From Bacteroidota bacterium (GTDB lineage Bacteria; Bacteroidota; Bacteroidia; Bacteroidales; CG2-30-32-10): DNA of 36,858 bases. The notes under the pieces are model-generated. The model was given only the letters and a program-made list of their open reading frames with translations. It made no database searches and was not told the DNA's origin. The DNA is taken from the NCBI GenBank assembly GCA_013377115.1, contig JACAAW010000015.1, positions 1 to 36,858 of the forward strand, written 5' to 3'. Positions within the stretch are counted from its first letter, which is position 1. Each line of letters starts with the position of its first letter. Both the position numbers and the translations under genes were made by a program. Shown here piece by piece: positions 20,001 to 27,783 of this stretch.

Positions 20001-20947
20001 CTGAAGGATCTCGTTCAGTTGATTCTGAGGTTAAACGCTTTCATAAAGGAGCATTTTATATTGCAGAGCAACTTAATCTCGACATTATTCCAATTGTAAT
20101 TCATGGCGTTGGTTATACCTTGACCAAAGGAGAATTGCTTTTAAAGAGTGGAAGAATAACAATGAAAATTCTTCCTAGAATAAAACATGGCGATAATTCA
20201 TTTGGTATTGGGTATTCTGATAAAGCAAAAGGTATTCAAAAATATTTTAGAAATGAATTTGAAAAAATCCGTGAAGAAAGAGAAACTGTTAAATATTATA
20301 GAGATATCCTTATCAAAAATTATTTGTATAAAGGACCTTTACTTGAATGGTATATGCGAATAAAATTAAGATTGGAAGGGTATTATGAAATATACAATAG
20401 GATAGTTCCAAAAGAAGGAACAATAACAGATGTTGGTTGTGGTTATGGCTTTGGAGTGTATATGCTTGGATTAACTTCTAAAAAAAGAGTCCTAACAGGA
20501 ATTGATTATGATGACGAGAAAATAGAAATTGCAAATAGCTGCAATGCCAGAACAAAAAATATTAATTTTATTTGTGACGATATAAACACTTGTGAATTCT
20601 CCCCAAGCGATGTTTTTATCCTCAGCGATGTATTACATTACGTTAAAGAAGAACTACAAGAATCATTATTAATAAAATGTATTGAAAACCTAAATAATGA
20701 CGGAATTGTAATTGTTAGAGATGGCGATACTGAAATGAAAAATCGACACTTTTTTACAAAAACTACTGAAATATTTTCTACGAATTTTGGATTCAACAAA
20801 ACAACAAATAAACTTTGTTATATCTCACGTTCAAAAATAGAAAAAATTGCTTTCGAGCATAACTGTAGTATAAAAACAATTGATAAATCGGTGTTTACTT
20901 CAAATATTTTTTATGTGATAAAAAAGAAAAATGGAGAGAATAATTAA
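17081..20947 (+). CDS. Three-part fusion: MMPL/RND exporter, PlsC-type acyltransferase and SAM methyltransferase
   Basis: A 1288-residue protein. Residues 1 to about 820 are an MMPL lipid exporter with two halves: a first helix (LIFIIFVVGISAASLYYA), periplasmic domains, and two helix bundles with IVLGIAINYSLHVYSHYRHTG (about 330-350) and FGLGDDYSIFIMDG (about 725-740). MMPL proteins normally carry Asp-Tyr in both; here the first is Asn-Tyr. Residues about 860-1060 are a PlsC acyltransferase with HX4D (NHQSHID, near 906) and FPEGSRS (near 972), paralogous to the enzyme at 13306. Residues about 1100-1288 are a class I methyltransferase with DVGCGYGFGVY (near 1117) and GIDYDDEKI. It suggests acylation, methylation and export of one lipid product. 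The start lies one base after the glycosyltransferase stop, and the stop overlaps the next ATG (TAATG). No internal stop or frameshift was seen. Confidence 0.85.
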   Translation: MERLFLFLYDFFTKQRLIFIIFVVGISAASLYYASKIKLEEDITKFIPKDAKVDKVNKVFQNMKFKDKVIVNISLSDTNSKANPDQLVLYANKFVEEIKTKYSPDYIKEITFKMSSDMMFDTYNLFYENLPVFLDKSDYTKIDAIIQDSNIEKTLSKDFKTLVSPASFALKNFIKRDPLNITPIALQKLQSIKVDDSFEVYNDYIFTKNHKNLVLFIIPANASSETSKNTTLVEGLNGIIKNIGKESNDKISIKYYGGIAFAVGNASQLKEDSILTLSLAIILILAFILFFFKSKRAPIVIFIPVLFGAAFSLAMLYLLKGKVSSMAVGSGSIVLGIAINYSLHVYSHYRHTGNIRDVIKDLSYPLTIGGFTTIGAFLCLLFVKSEALQDFGLFSAFALIGSALFSLIVMPHLIKSKRIEDSHDHLKLNFLDKLSEVRLDNKPIFLIIVFLLTIVFWFTSKNVGFESDLSKINYVSEDLQKTEKELDRINDVSSKSVFLVSTGNDLNEALHINEKAIQTLEKLKTDKIIKRYYSVNSILLSEAEQKERIAQWNSYWTKEKASNLKQKLISLGKNHKFKEAAFEDFYKLLDKNFKTINPESFGEIKKILLDEWVTETKGMTMVTTIVKVAQKDKEKVYQAFANNNDVVIFDKQNLATKFIDIISSDFNLILILSSLLVFFTLLLSYGRIELAIITFVPMLISWIWILGLMGIFGLKFNIINIIISTFIFGLGDDYSIFIMDGLLSEYKTGKKVLASYKTAIFLSAITAIIGLGVLLFAKHPAFKSIALITIIGMFSVVIISYTLIPLLFNFLMYSNKKKRTVPVTFLNIFYSIFAFLLYFGGSFLMSIIGIAMFKLIPVKRKTRQKMLHYLMMYFGKFIIYVMVNVKKAVFNPSKEDFSKPAVIICNHQSHIDILLMLMLHPKIFLLTNDWVQKNIFYGRLVKYADFFPVSSGLDKNLPTLAEKVKDGFSIVVFPEGSRSVDSEVKRFHKGAFYIAEQLNLDIIPIVIHGVGYTLTKGELLLKSGRITMKILPRIKHGDNSFGIGYSDKAKGIQKYFRNEFEKIREERETVKYYRDILIKNYLYKGPLLEWYMRIKLRLEGYYEIYNRIVPKEGTITDVGCGYGFGVYMLGLTSKKRVLTGIDYDDEKIEIANSCNARTKNINFICDDINTCEFSPSDVFILSDVLHYVKEELQESLLIKCIENLNNDGIVIVRDGDTEMKNRHFFTKTTEIFSTNFGFNKTTNKLCYISRSKIEKIAFEHNCSIKTIDKSVFTSNIFYVIKKKNGENN

Positions 20948-22443
20948 TGGAAAAATTTGATGCTGTAATAATTGGTAGCGGATTAGGTGGATTGCTTTGT
21001 GCAAATATTCTAAGTAAGGAAGGTTATAAAGTTTGCGTTTTGGAAAAGCACTTCCAAATTGGAGGCTGTTTGCAAAATTTCACTCGCGAAGGCTGTACTT
21101 TTGATACAGGTATCCATTATATCGGTCGTCTTGGCGAAGGAGAAGTCCTTCATCAGTATTTTAAGTATTTTGGATTGACAGAAAAAGTTAAACTAAAAAA
21201 ACTTGATGAGGATGGTTTTGATGTAATTGGATTTGGCGATAGTGATGAAGAGTTTAAATATGCAATGGGAAGCGCTCGATTTGCCGAGAAATTGTCGGAA
21301 AATTTCCCAGAGGAAAGGGAAGCCTTAAAAAAGTATAGTGAAACCCTAAATGAAATTAGTGATTGCTTTCCTTTGTACAATTTAAATGAAATAAAAACCA
21401 ATATTGACGAAACAGAATTCTTTACAAAAAGTGCATTCGACTTTATTGCCTCTTTCACGGAAAATAAAAGATTGCAAAATGTTTTGGCTGGGACAAATCT
21501 TCTATATGCTGGAGTTAAGGAAAAAACACCATTGTTCATTCATGCTTTAATCAATAATTCTTATATAGAAAGTGCCTGGAAAGTTGTTGGTGGAAGTTCT
21601 CAGATTGCTGATGTTTTAGCAGAAAATATTATTAATGATGGCGGTACCATTATAAAAAGTGCTGAGGCCAAAAAAATGATTTTTGAAGGTCATGAGTTAA
21701 AATCAGTTGAATTGGCAAATGGAGAACGAATTGAGGCAAAATATTTCATTTCAAATATCCATCCATCTGAAACACTTAAAATGATTGATCCTGATCAAAC
21801 AAGAAGTGTTTACCGAAGTAGATTGCTTGCGATTGAAAATACCATTTCTACATTTAATTTGTATATTGTATTAAAAAAGGAAAGTTTTGGTTATTTGAAT
21901 TATAACTATTATTATTACGATACCAATGAAGTTTGGGCAACAGGGAATTATTCAAAAGAAAACTGGCCCAAAAGTTATATGATGATCACTTCTGCAGATC
22001 CAAAAAATAATGAATTTGCCGAATCAATAACCGTTTTGGCATATATGACTTATGAAGAAGTGAAAAAATGGGAGAATACTAAGGTTGAAAAACGCGGAGA
22101 AGATTACGAGGAATTCAAAAAAGAAAGAGCAGAAAAACTTATTGATGTAATTGAAAAGAAATTTCCCGATATTCGAAAACATATTAAATCTTATTACACT
22201 TCTTCACCATTAACATACAAAGATTACACTTCAACAAAAGAAGGATCAATTTATGGTATTCTTAGAGATTGCAATGAACCAATGAGATCATCAATTTCAC
22301 CAAGAACAAAAATTCCAAATCTATTCTTTACTGGGCAAAATATCATTTTGCATGGTGTGCTTGGTGTAACAATTGGTGCTGTTGTAACTTGTTCTGAAAT
22401 TGTTGGAATGAATAATTTAATTAGTAAAATTAAAAACGCATAA
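20947..22443 (+). CDS. FAD-dependent phytoene desaturase/retinol saturase-like oxidoreductase, copy 1
   Basis: A 498-residue flavoprotein with the N-terminal dinucleotide motif IIGSGLGG (residues 8-15), the Glu33 that ends the Rossmann fold, IGGCLQ, and FDTGIHYIG (52-60). The last motif is strongly like retinol saturase and carotenoid isomerase CrtISO. A C-terminal FAD motif is seen in NLFFTGQNI...GVLGVTIGA. These enzymes desaturate, saturate or isomerise conjugated polyene chains. The next gene is a paralogue of the same length, so the pair probably arose by tandem duplication. The ATG shares a base with the exporter stop. The substrate is unknown: no carotenoid synthesis genes (phytoene synthase, GGPP synthase) lie in the window, so a polyene fatty chain is a reasonable but unproven guess. 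Confidence 0.8.
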   Translation: MEKFDAVIIGSGLGGLLCANILSKEGYKVCVLEKHFQIGGCLQNFTREGCTFDTGIHYIGRLGEGEVLHQYFKYFGLTEKVKLKKLDEDGFDVIGFGDSDEEFKYAMGSARFAEKLSENFPEEREALKKYSETLNEISDCFPLYNLNEIKTNIDETEFFTKSAFDFIASFTENKRLQNVLAGTNLLYAGVKEKTPLFIHALINNSYIESAWKVVGGSSQIADVLAENIINDGGTIIKSAEAKKMIFEGHELKSVELANGERIEAKYFISNIHPSETLKMIDPDQTRSVYRSRLLAIENTISTFNLYIVLKKESFGYLNYNYYYYDTNEVWATGNYSKENWPKSYMMITSADPKNNEFAESITVLAYMTYEEVKKWENTKVEKRGEDYEEFKKERAEKLIDVIEKKFPDIRKHIKSYYTSSPLTYKDYTSTKEGSIYGILRDCNEPMRSSISPRTKIPNLFFTGQNIILHGVLGVTIGAVVTCSEIVGMNNLISKIKNA

Positions 22444-22458
22444 GCAAAATATAAGAAA

Positions 22459-23955
22459 ATGCCTAAATATAATATCGTAATTATTGGCAGTGGATTAGGA
22501 GGTTTGATATGTGCCAATATGTTAAGCAAAGAAGGCTACAATGTTTGTGTTATTGAAAAAAACAAACAGTTGGGTGGATGCTTACAAACTTTTAAGAGGA
22601 ATGATTGCATATTCGATACTGGAATTCACTTTGTAGGAAGCTTAGACAAAGGTCAAATTCTCAATCGATTTTTCAATTATTTTGGAATAATGGATAAATT
22701 GAAACTGAAAAGATTGGATGAAGATGGTTTTAATTTAATTCATTTTAATGGCAGAGAATACAAGCATGCCATGGGATATGAAAGATTCAAAGAGGAACTT
22801 TTGCAACAATTCCCCAATGAGAATAAGGGTTTAGATACTTATATTCACAAATTAAATGAAGTTGTGGATTCAATGAATCTTTATAACCTTCGGGAAATTG
22901 AAAACAATAATTTAATAGATAACAGTTATATTACTTCCAGCGCTTTCGATTTTCTTAATTCTTGTAGCGATAATTTTGATTTGAAAAGTGTTTTAGCCGG
23001 AGCAAATTCTCTTTATGCTGGTATTCCTGATAAAACTTCGCTTTATATTCATGCTTTAATCAATCATTCATTTATTCAAAGTTCTTGGCGTTTGGTTGAT
23101 GGAAGTGATCAAATATCTGATTTGCTTGCCGAAACAATAATTGCAAATGGCGGCACCATTCTTAAAAACTCAAAAGTTGAAGAACTGGTTTTTGAAAATG
23201 ATAAAATTAAATTTGCAAAATTATCCAATGGCGAATTGATTGAAGGAACTGATTTTATTTCAAATGTTCATCCAGCAGTTACTATGGAAATGGTTGACCA
23301 AAATAAAATTCGTCCCGCCTATCGCCATCGAATTATGAATATCGAAAATACCATTTCAAATTTTACAGTTTATATTGTTTTAAAGAAAAATTCCTTTAAA
23401 TATCAGAATTATAATTATTATCATCATAATAGTAAAAATGTATGGGGAGCAAATTCCTATTCAACCGATAAATGGCCCGATAGTTATATGCTTTTAACGT
23501 CTGCAAATTCAAAATCTGATGAATGGGCTGATAGCTTAATTCTTTTGTCTTATATGACTTATGATGAGGTGAAAAAATGGGAAAATACAACAGTCGAAAA
23601 AAGAGGTCAGGAATATCTGGATTTCAAACATCAAAAAGCTGAAACCCTGGTAGATCTTGTTGAGCAAAAATATCCACAGCTCAGAAATTGCATTGAAACT
23701 TATTATACTTCAACTCCTTTAACATACAGAGATTACACTGCAACCAAAGAAGGTTCATTATATGGAATTGAACGTGATTGCAGAGATCCATTAAAATCTT
23801 ACGTTCCGTCAAAAACAAAAATTCCTAATCTCTATTTTACCGGACAAAATATAAATCTGCATGGCGCTATTGGCGTAGCTATTGGTTCAATGCTTACTTG
23901 TGGCGAATTTGTTGGACTAAACAATTTAATTAAAAAAATTGCTGATGCAACCTAA
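22459..23955 (+). CDS. FAD-dependent phytoene desaturase/retinol saturase-like oxidoreductase, copy 2
   Basis: A 498-residue paralogue of the preceding gene, 15 bases downstream. The same motifs occur at the same places: IIGSGLGGLICANMLSKEGY, GGCLQTF, FDTGIHFVG, LAGANSLYAGIPDKTSLYIHALINHSFI and a C-terminal TGQNINLHGAIGVAIGS. The two differ along their whole length, so the duplication is not recent and they may act on different double bonds or as an oxidation and reduction pair; this is inference. The last 11 bases overlap the start of the second C45-type gene. Confidence 0.8.
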   Translation: MPKYNIVIIGSGLGGLICANMLSKEGYNVCVIEKNKQLGGCLQTFKRNDCIFDTGIHFVGSLDKGQILNRFFNYFGIMDKLKLKRLDEDGFNLIHFNGREYKHAMGYERFKEELLQQFPNENKGLDTYIHKLNEVVDSMNLYNLREIENNNLIDNSYITSSAFDFLNSCSDNFDLKSVLAGANSLYAGIPDKTSLYIHALINHSFIQSSWRLVDGSDQISDLLAETIIANGGTILKNSKVEELVFENDKIKFAKLSNGELIEGTDFISNVHPAVTMEMVDQNKIRPAYRHRIMNIENTISNFTVYIVLKKNSFKYQNYNYYHHNSKNVWGANSYSTDKWPDSYMLLTSANSKSDEWADSLILLSYMTYDEVKKWENTTVEKRGQEYLDFKHQKAETLVDLVEQKYPQLRNCIETYYTSTPLTYRDYTATKEGSLYGIERDCRDPLKSYVPSKTKIPNLYFTGQNINLHGAIGVAIGSMLTCGEFVGLNNLIKKIADAT

Positions 23956-25648
23956 ACGAAAGAAATTTCTTTGGCGTAGTTTTATCACACTAATTTCATT
24001 GTTTGTTTTAGTTTGTCTGGGATTCTTTTATCTTCTTTTTCGCGCAACTCTGATTCCTCCTAGTCCGGAGAATTTTAGTTCTTTAAATCTCAAAAGAGAA
24101 GTCATCGAAAAAGATTATTACCGAATAGGAAATAACTGGATAAAAAAGAATGAAGCAGGACTTTGGGAAATGTATGTTGAAGGAAAACCTTTCGAAAGAG
24201 GTGTTGTTATTGGTAAATTGACAAAGGAGTTAATTAAACAACAGGAAGATGCTTTTGTTGCGGAGATACACAAAATAATTCCTTCAGATTTTTATTTGGG
24301 ATTTCTCAAATATTTAGTCGGTTGGTTTAATCGCGACATTGATAAATTCGTTGAAAAAGAATATCTACTCGAAATTTTTGGAGAATCGTTTTCCGCAGCA
24401 CCAGAGTATTCATACATTGGAACAAATTACGAGCGCATACTAAACTATCATGCTGCGCACGACATTGGTCATGCTTTGCAGGATTATCATTTTGTAGGCT
24501 GTACATCTTTTTCGGCTTGGAATGCAAAATCCGAAGACAGTTCGCTAATTACTGGTAGGAATTTCGATTTTTATGTTGGTGATGATTTTGCCAAAGAAAA
24601 AATCATCTGTTTCATGAATCCAGACAAAGGTTATAAAATGATGACCATTACGTGGGGAGGAATGCTGGGCGCCATTTCTGGAATGAACGAAAAAGGATTA
24701 ACAGTAACCATGAATGCAGCAAAATCAAATTTGCCTTCTGAAGCAGCAACTCCAATCTCCTTACTAACTCGTGAAATTTTGCAATATTCAAAAAATATCA
24801 ACGAAGCTTTTGACATTGCTAAGAAGAGACAAACCTTTGTTTCTGAATCAATTATGATAAGTTCTGCCGAAGATAACCGAACTGCAATTATCGAAAAAAC
24901 TCCTTACCAAACTTCCCTTTTTGATTCGGATACCAATTATATTATTTGTACCAATCATTATCAAAGCCAAGAATTTAAAAACGACAAAAGCAATATTGAA
25001 AATATTAAGGAAAGTGCTTCTGAATATCGGTTTAAAAGGATTACTGAATTGATGGCAAAATATCCTAAATTAAATTTAACCAATACTGCTGCTATTCTGA
25101 GAGATCGTTTTGGGTTAAAAGATCAAAATATTGGAATGGGAAATGAAAAAGCTTCCAATCAATTGATAGCGCATCATTCAATCATATTTAAGCCAAAGCA
25201 AAGAATAGTTTGGGTTTCAACAAGTCCGTACCAACTTGGAAAATATGTTGCATATGATTTAAATAAAGTTTTTTCGAATAAAAATAATTTCAAAACAAAA
25301 AAAGAAATTACAGAACAAGATCTTACAATTCCTGCTGATTCATTTCTACAATCTAAGGAGTATAAGGATTTTGTCATGTATAAAAAAACCAAAGCTTTTA
25401 TTAAGCGATGTTCCAATTATAAAGGAAAGGTTTCTTTGAATGATAATTTTGTAGAGAACTTCATTTCTACGAATCCAGAATATTACGATACCTACATTAT
25501 TGTGGGTGATTTTTACTTTAAATCGAAAATTTATAAAAATGCAAGAAAGTTTTATACGATGGCATTAACTAAGGAAATTAGCACAATCAAAGAACGAAAT
25601 TATGTAAATGAGCAAGTGTCACTTTGTAATAAGCTAGAAAAATATTAA
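23945..25648 (+). CDS. Membrane-anchored C45-type Ntn amidohydrolase/acyltransferase, copy 2
   Basis: A 567-residue paralogue of the protein at 14188. The ATG at 23945, 11 bases inside the previous gene, gives a basic N-terminus (MQPKRKKFLWRS) and a membrane helix (residues 12-34). The nucleophile candidate is Cys186 in HFVGCTSFSAWN, here preceded by Gly as in classical self-processing C45 enzymes, followed by GRNFDFY, TVTMNAAKS and CTNHYQS. The conserved HAAHDIGHALQD before the cysteine is shared with copy 1. The C-terminal TPR-like segment (NPEYYDTYIIVGDFYFKSKIYKNARKFY) is also shared. The two copies flank the glycosyltransferase, exporter and flavoenzymes. Amide formation or cleavage on a lipid at the periplasmic face is likely; which one is not known. 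Confidence 0.7.
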   Translation: MQPKRKKFLWRSFITLISLFVLVCLGFFYLLFRATLIPPSPENFSSLNLKREVIEKDYYRIGNNWIKKNEAGLWEMYVEGKPFERGVVIGKLTKELIKQQEDAFVAEIHKIIPSDFYLGFLKYLVGWFNRDIDKFVEKEYLLEIFGESFSAAPEYSYIGTNYERILNYHAAHDIGHALQDYHFVGCTSFSAWNAKSEDSSLITGRNFDFYVGDDFAKEKIICFMNPDKGYKMMTITWGGMLGAISGMNEKGLTVTMNAAKSNLPSEAATPISLLTREILQYSKNINEAFDIAKKRQTFVSESIMISSAEDNRTAIIEKTPYQTSLFDSDTNYIICTNHYQSQEFKNDKSNIENIKESASEYRFKRITELMAKYPKLNLTNTAAILRDRFGLKDQNIGMGNEKASNQLIAHHSIIFKPKQRIVWVSTSPYQLGKYVAYDLNKVFSNKNNFKTKKEITEQDLTIPADSFLQSKEYKDFVMYKKTKAFIKRCSNYKGKVSLNDNFVENFISTNPEYYDTYIIVGDFYFKSKIYKNARKFYTMALTKEISTIKERNYVNEQVSLCNKLEKY

Positions 25649-25690
25649 TTTTATACCCAAATTTGAAAAATAAACGATAATAATATATAT

Positions 25691-26956
25691 ATGAAATTTA
25701 AACTCATCTATCCAAAATGGGCAAAGCTTGAAGGGCAAACTGTATTTAATTTGCCACCTCACGGACCGGTTGTTTTTGCTGCCACATTGCCAGATTTTGT
25801 TGAAATACAATTTGTTGACGAAAATGTCGAGGAACTTATTTTTGATACAACTGCTGATTTTATTGGAATCTCTATGATGCTTACCACTCAGGTAAAACGT
25901 GGTTGGGAAATCGCTGATAAATATAGAGCACTTGGTAAAAAAGTTATTTTTGGTGGTATTTCTACAATGTTACATGCTGAAGAAACCATGCTTCACGCTG
26001 ATTCTGTTTTCCTTGGTGAAGCTGAAGGCAGAATGGAGAAGGTTTTCGAAGATTTTCAAAAAAACAATCTGCAAAAAGTATATAATTTCATGGCCGATCA
26101 ACCAGATGTTTCAATTGTTGGTCCTGCCAGACGCGATATTTTGAACCGTGATATGTATTATCATAAAGGAGTTCAAATGGTAGATTTATTTCATGCTTCT
26201 AGAGGTTGCAGATTTAATTGTTATCCTTGCGCTGTATCCTATTTAGGTGGAAGATGTTTCAGACCTCGTCCAATTGATAAAGCAATAGAAGAACTTCATA
26301 CTATTGAAAACAATCGGCTTTTCATCGTCGACAATTCATTGGCTCAAGACACCAAATGGGAAATGGATCTTTTCAAGGAAATGATTCCATTAAAAAAGAA
26401 ATGGTGCAGTCATACCATCGAAGATAAACCTGAAGTGCTCGATTTGGCTGCTCAAGCTGGAGCATGGTATGTTTATCAAGCCGTTTTTGATACTTCAGAT
26501 TACATTCGCGAGAGAGTAAAAAAATATCATGATCATGGTATTGGAGTAGAAGGAACAATTCTATTAGGATTGGACAATCAAACAGAAGACGATATTAAAA
26601 GATTAATTGATTTTCTTTTAGAAATCAATTTAGATTTAGCAGAATTCACTGTTTTAACGCCGTTTCCACACACAAAAACATACGATGATTTATTAAAACA
26701 AGATCGTATTTTCAATATGAACTGGAATGATTACAATGCTGGAAAAGTTGTATTTAAACCTCAGCACATGACTCCTGAAAAACTTCAAGAATTATATCAT
26801 TATGCTTGGGATACCTTCTATAAAGATGAATCACAAGCTCAAAAAATGTTTAATTTGATGAGATTGGTAGTTTCAAAAGAGATGGATGACGGAACCTATC
26901 GCAGAAGAAAACAAGAATTTGTAAATACCAGCTTTGGAAAAGAAGTTAAAAGATAA
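25691..26956 (+). CDS. B12-binding-type radical SAM enzyme
   Basis: A 421-residue protein of the cobalamin-dependent radical SAM class. The N-terminal 140 residues form a B12-binding-like domain (GWEIADKYRALGKKVIFGGI, then HADSVFLGEAEG). The usual DxHxxG cobalamin ligand motif is not evident, as in some class B members. The radical SAM cluster motif is CRFNCYPC (Cys173, Cys177, Cys180), followed by GGRCFRPRP. The family methylates unreactive carbons or builds rings and other C-C bonds on lipids and natural products. It lies 42 bases after the second C45-type gene, with no clear promoter between. It is the most chemically informative gene in the cluster: together with the two desaturase-like enzymes it points to an unusual modified chain. 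Confidence 0.8.
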   Translation: MKFKLIYPKWAKLEGQTVFNLPPHGPVVFAATLPDFVEIQFVDENVEELIFDTTADFIGISMMLTTQVKRGWEIADKYRALGKKVIFGGISTMLHAEETMLHADSVFLGEAEGRMEKVFEDFQKNNLQKVYNFMADQPDVSIVGPARRDILNRDMYYHKGVQMVDLFHASRGCRFNCYPCAVSYLGGRCFRPRPIDKAIEELHTIENNRLFIVDNSLAQDTKWEMDLFKEMIPLKKKWCSHTIEDKPEVLDLAAQAGAWYVYQAVFDTSDYIRERVKKYHDHGIGVEGTILLGLDNQTEDDIKRLIDFLLEINLDLAEFTVLTPFPHTKTYDDLLKQDRIFNMNWNDYNAGKVVFKPQHMTPEKLQELYHYAWDTFYKDESQAQKMFNLMRLVVSKEMDDGTYRRRKQEFVNTSFGKEVKR

Positions 26957-26981
26957 ATTGTTTAATAATTGAATAATATTT

Positions 26982-27359
26982 ATGAAAGCTACCACTGAAA
27001 GCGAATACATTGATTTCTTATATGATTTTAAAGGTCTTTGGGAAACCCCTTCGCGTTGCGGCTTGAAAATCGTTCAGAAAAACGACAAAACAATAGTTAT
27101 TGCTACTGAGTTGTTCAATGCAAATCCTGGAACTTCTATTACCAATGCATGTGCGAAATTGGTTCAGTCAATTTGTAATGAGAAAAATATTTCTCCTGAT
27201 CAATTAATTTTTATTGAACATACACCTGATCAAAAGTCGAAACTTAGTTTTTATAACGAAACATTTTTTAAGGTGAATTTGCAATGGACTGGTAACGAAT
27301 TTGCATTTCCAAAATGGGAAAGCATTTCAAAAGAAGACGTTGACAAATTAATTTGTTAA
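26982..27359 (+). CDS. Conserved-looking small protein of unknown function
   Basis: A 125-residue protein that I do not recognise. It begins at ATG 26982, 25 bases after the radical SAM gene, and its stop overlaps the next ATG (TAATG), so it is clearly part of the operon. It has no signal peptide, membrane helix or cysteine motif, and no DSL phosphopantetheine site, so it is not an acyl carrier protein. The composition is mixed alpha/beta, with a Trp-rich C-terminal part (LQWTGNEFAFPKWESIS) and a central NANPGTSITNACAKLVQSICNE. It may be a subunit or partner of one of the flanking enzymes (radical SAM or thioesterase), but nothing in the sequence shows it. Confidence 0.75.
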   Translation: MKATTESEYIDFLYDFKGLWETPSRCGLKIVQKNDKTIVIATELFNANPGTSITNACAKLVQSICNEKNISPDQLIFIEHTPDQKSKLSFYNETFFKVNLQWTGNEFAFPKWESISKEDVDKLIC

Positions 27360-27769
27360 TGACTAAAAGTTCTGCTATGTTCGAATATCAAGTCACCGTT
27401 AGAGGTTATGAGATTGATAGTTATGATCATTTAAACAACGCTGTTTATTTGAATTATGTTGAACAGGCAAGGTGGGAAATTCTACGAGAATCAAATTTAG
27501 TTGAAAAATATAAAGCATCTGGATTGCTTTTGGTTGTAATTGAAGCCAATATTAGATTTGTCAGAGAAGTGGTTGTTTTTGATGAATTAAACATTAAGAC
27601 GGATATTACTACCGTTGGCCCTTATGTGGTGTTTCAGCATTCAATGTACAATTCTAAAACTGAAATCAAAGTTTCGGAAGCAAAAGTAAAATGTTTGTTT
27701 ATTGGCAGCGACAGAATTCCAGTCGATATTCCTGAAGAATTTATTGAGTTTATTAATAATCACGTTTAA
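27359..27769 (+). CDS. Hotdog-fold acyl-CoA/acyl-ACP thioesterase (4HBT family)
   Basis: A 136-residue hotdog protein. The start is ATG 27359, overlapping the previous stop. The 4HBT signature lies near the N-terminus: GYEIDSYDHLNNAVYLNYVEQARWE, with the likely catalytic Asp20 and the NNAVY turn. Family members hydrolyse acyl-CoA or acyl-ACP, and in polyene and polyunsaturated fatty acid clusters they release the finished acyl chain. Length is normal. It is followed after 14 bases by the first crotonase gene. Confidence 0.85.
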   Translation: MTKSSAMFEYQVTVRGYEIDSYDHLNNAVYLNYVEQARWEILRESNLVEKYKASGLLLVVIEANIRFVREVVVFDELNIKTDITTVGPYVVFQHSMYNSKTEIKVSEAKVKCLFIGSDRIPVDIPEEFIEFINNHV

Positions 27770-27783
27770 AGAAATCAAGATTT

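Noticed and set aside
20947-23955. Carotenoid biosynthesis genes
   Set aside because: The flavoenzymes resemble retinol saturase and CrtISO, but no phytoene synthase, cyclase or prenyl synthase is nearby and the neighbours are fatty acyl enzymes.
26982-27359. Acyl carrier protein
   Set aside because: The size is near that of an ACP but there is no DSL serine motif and the composition is not acidic-helical.
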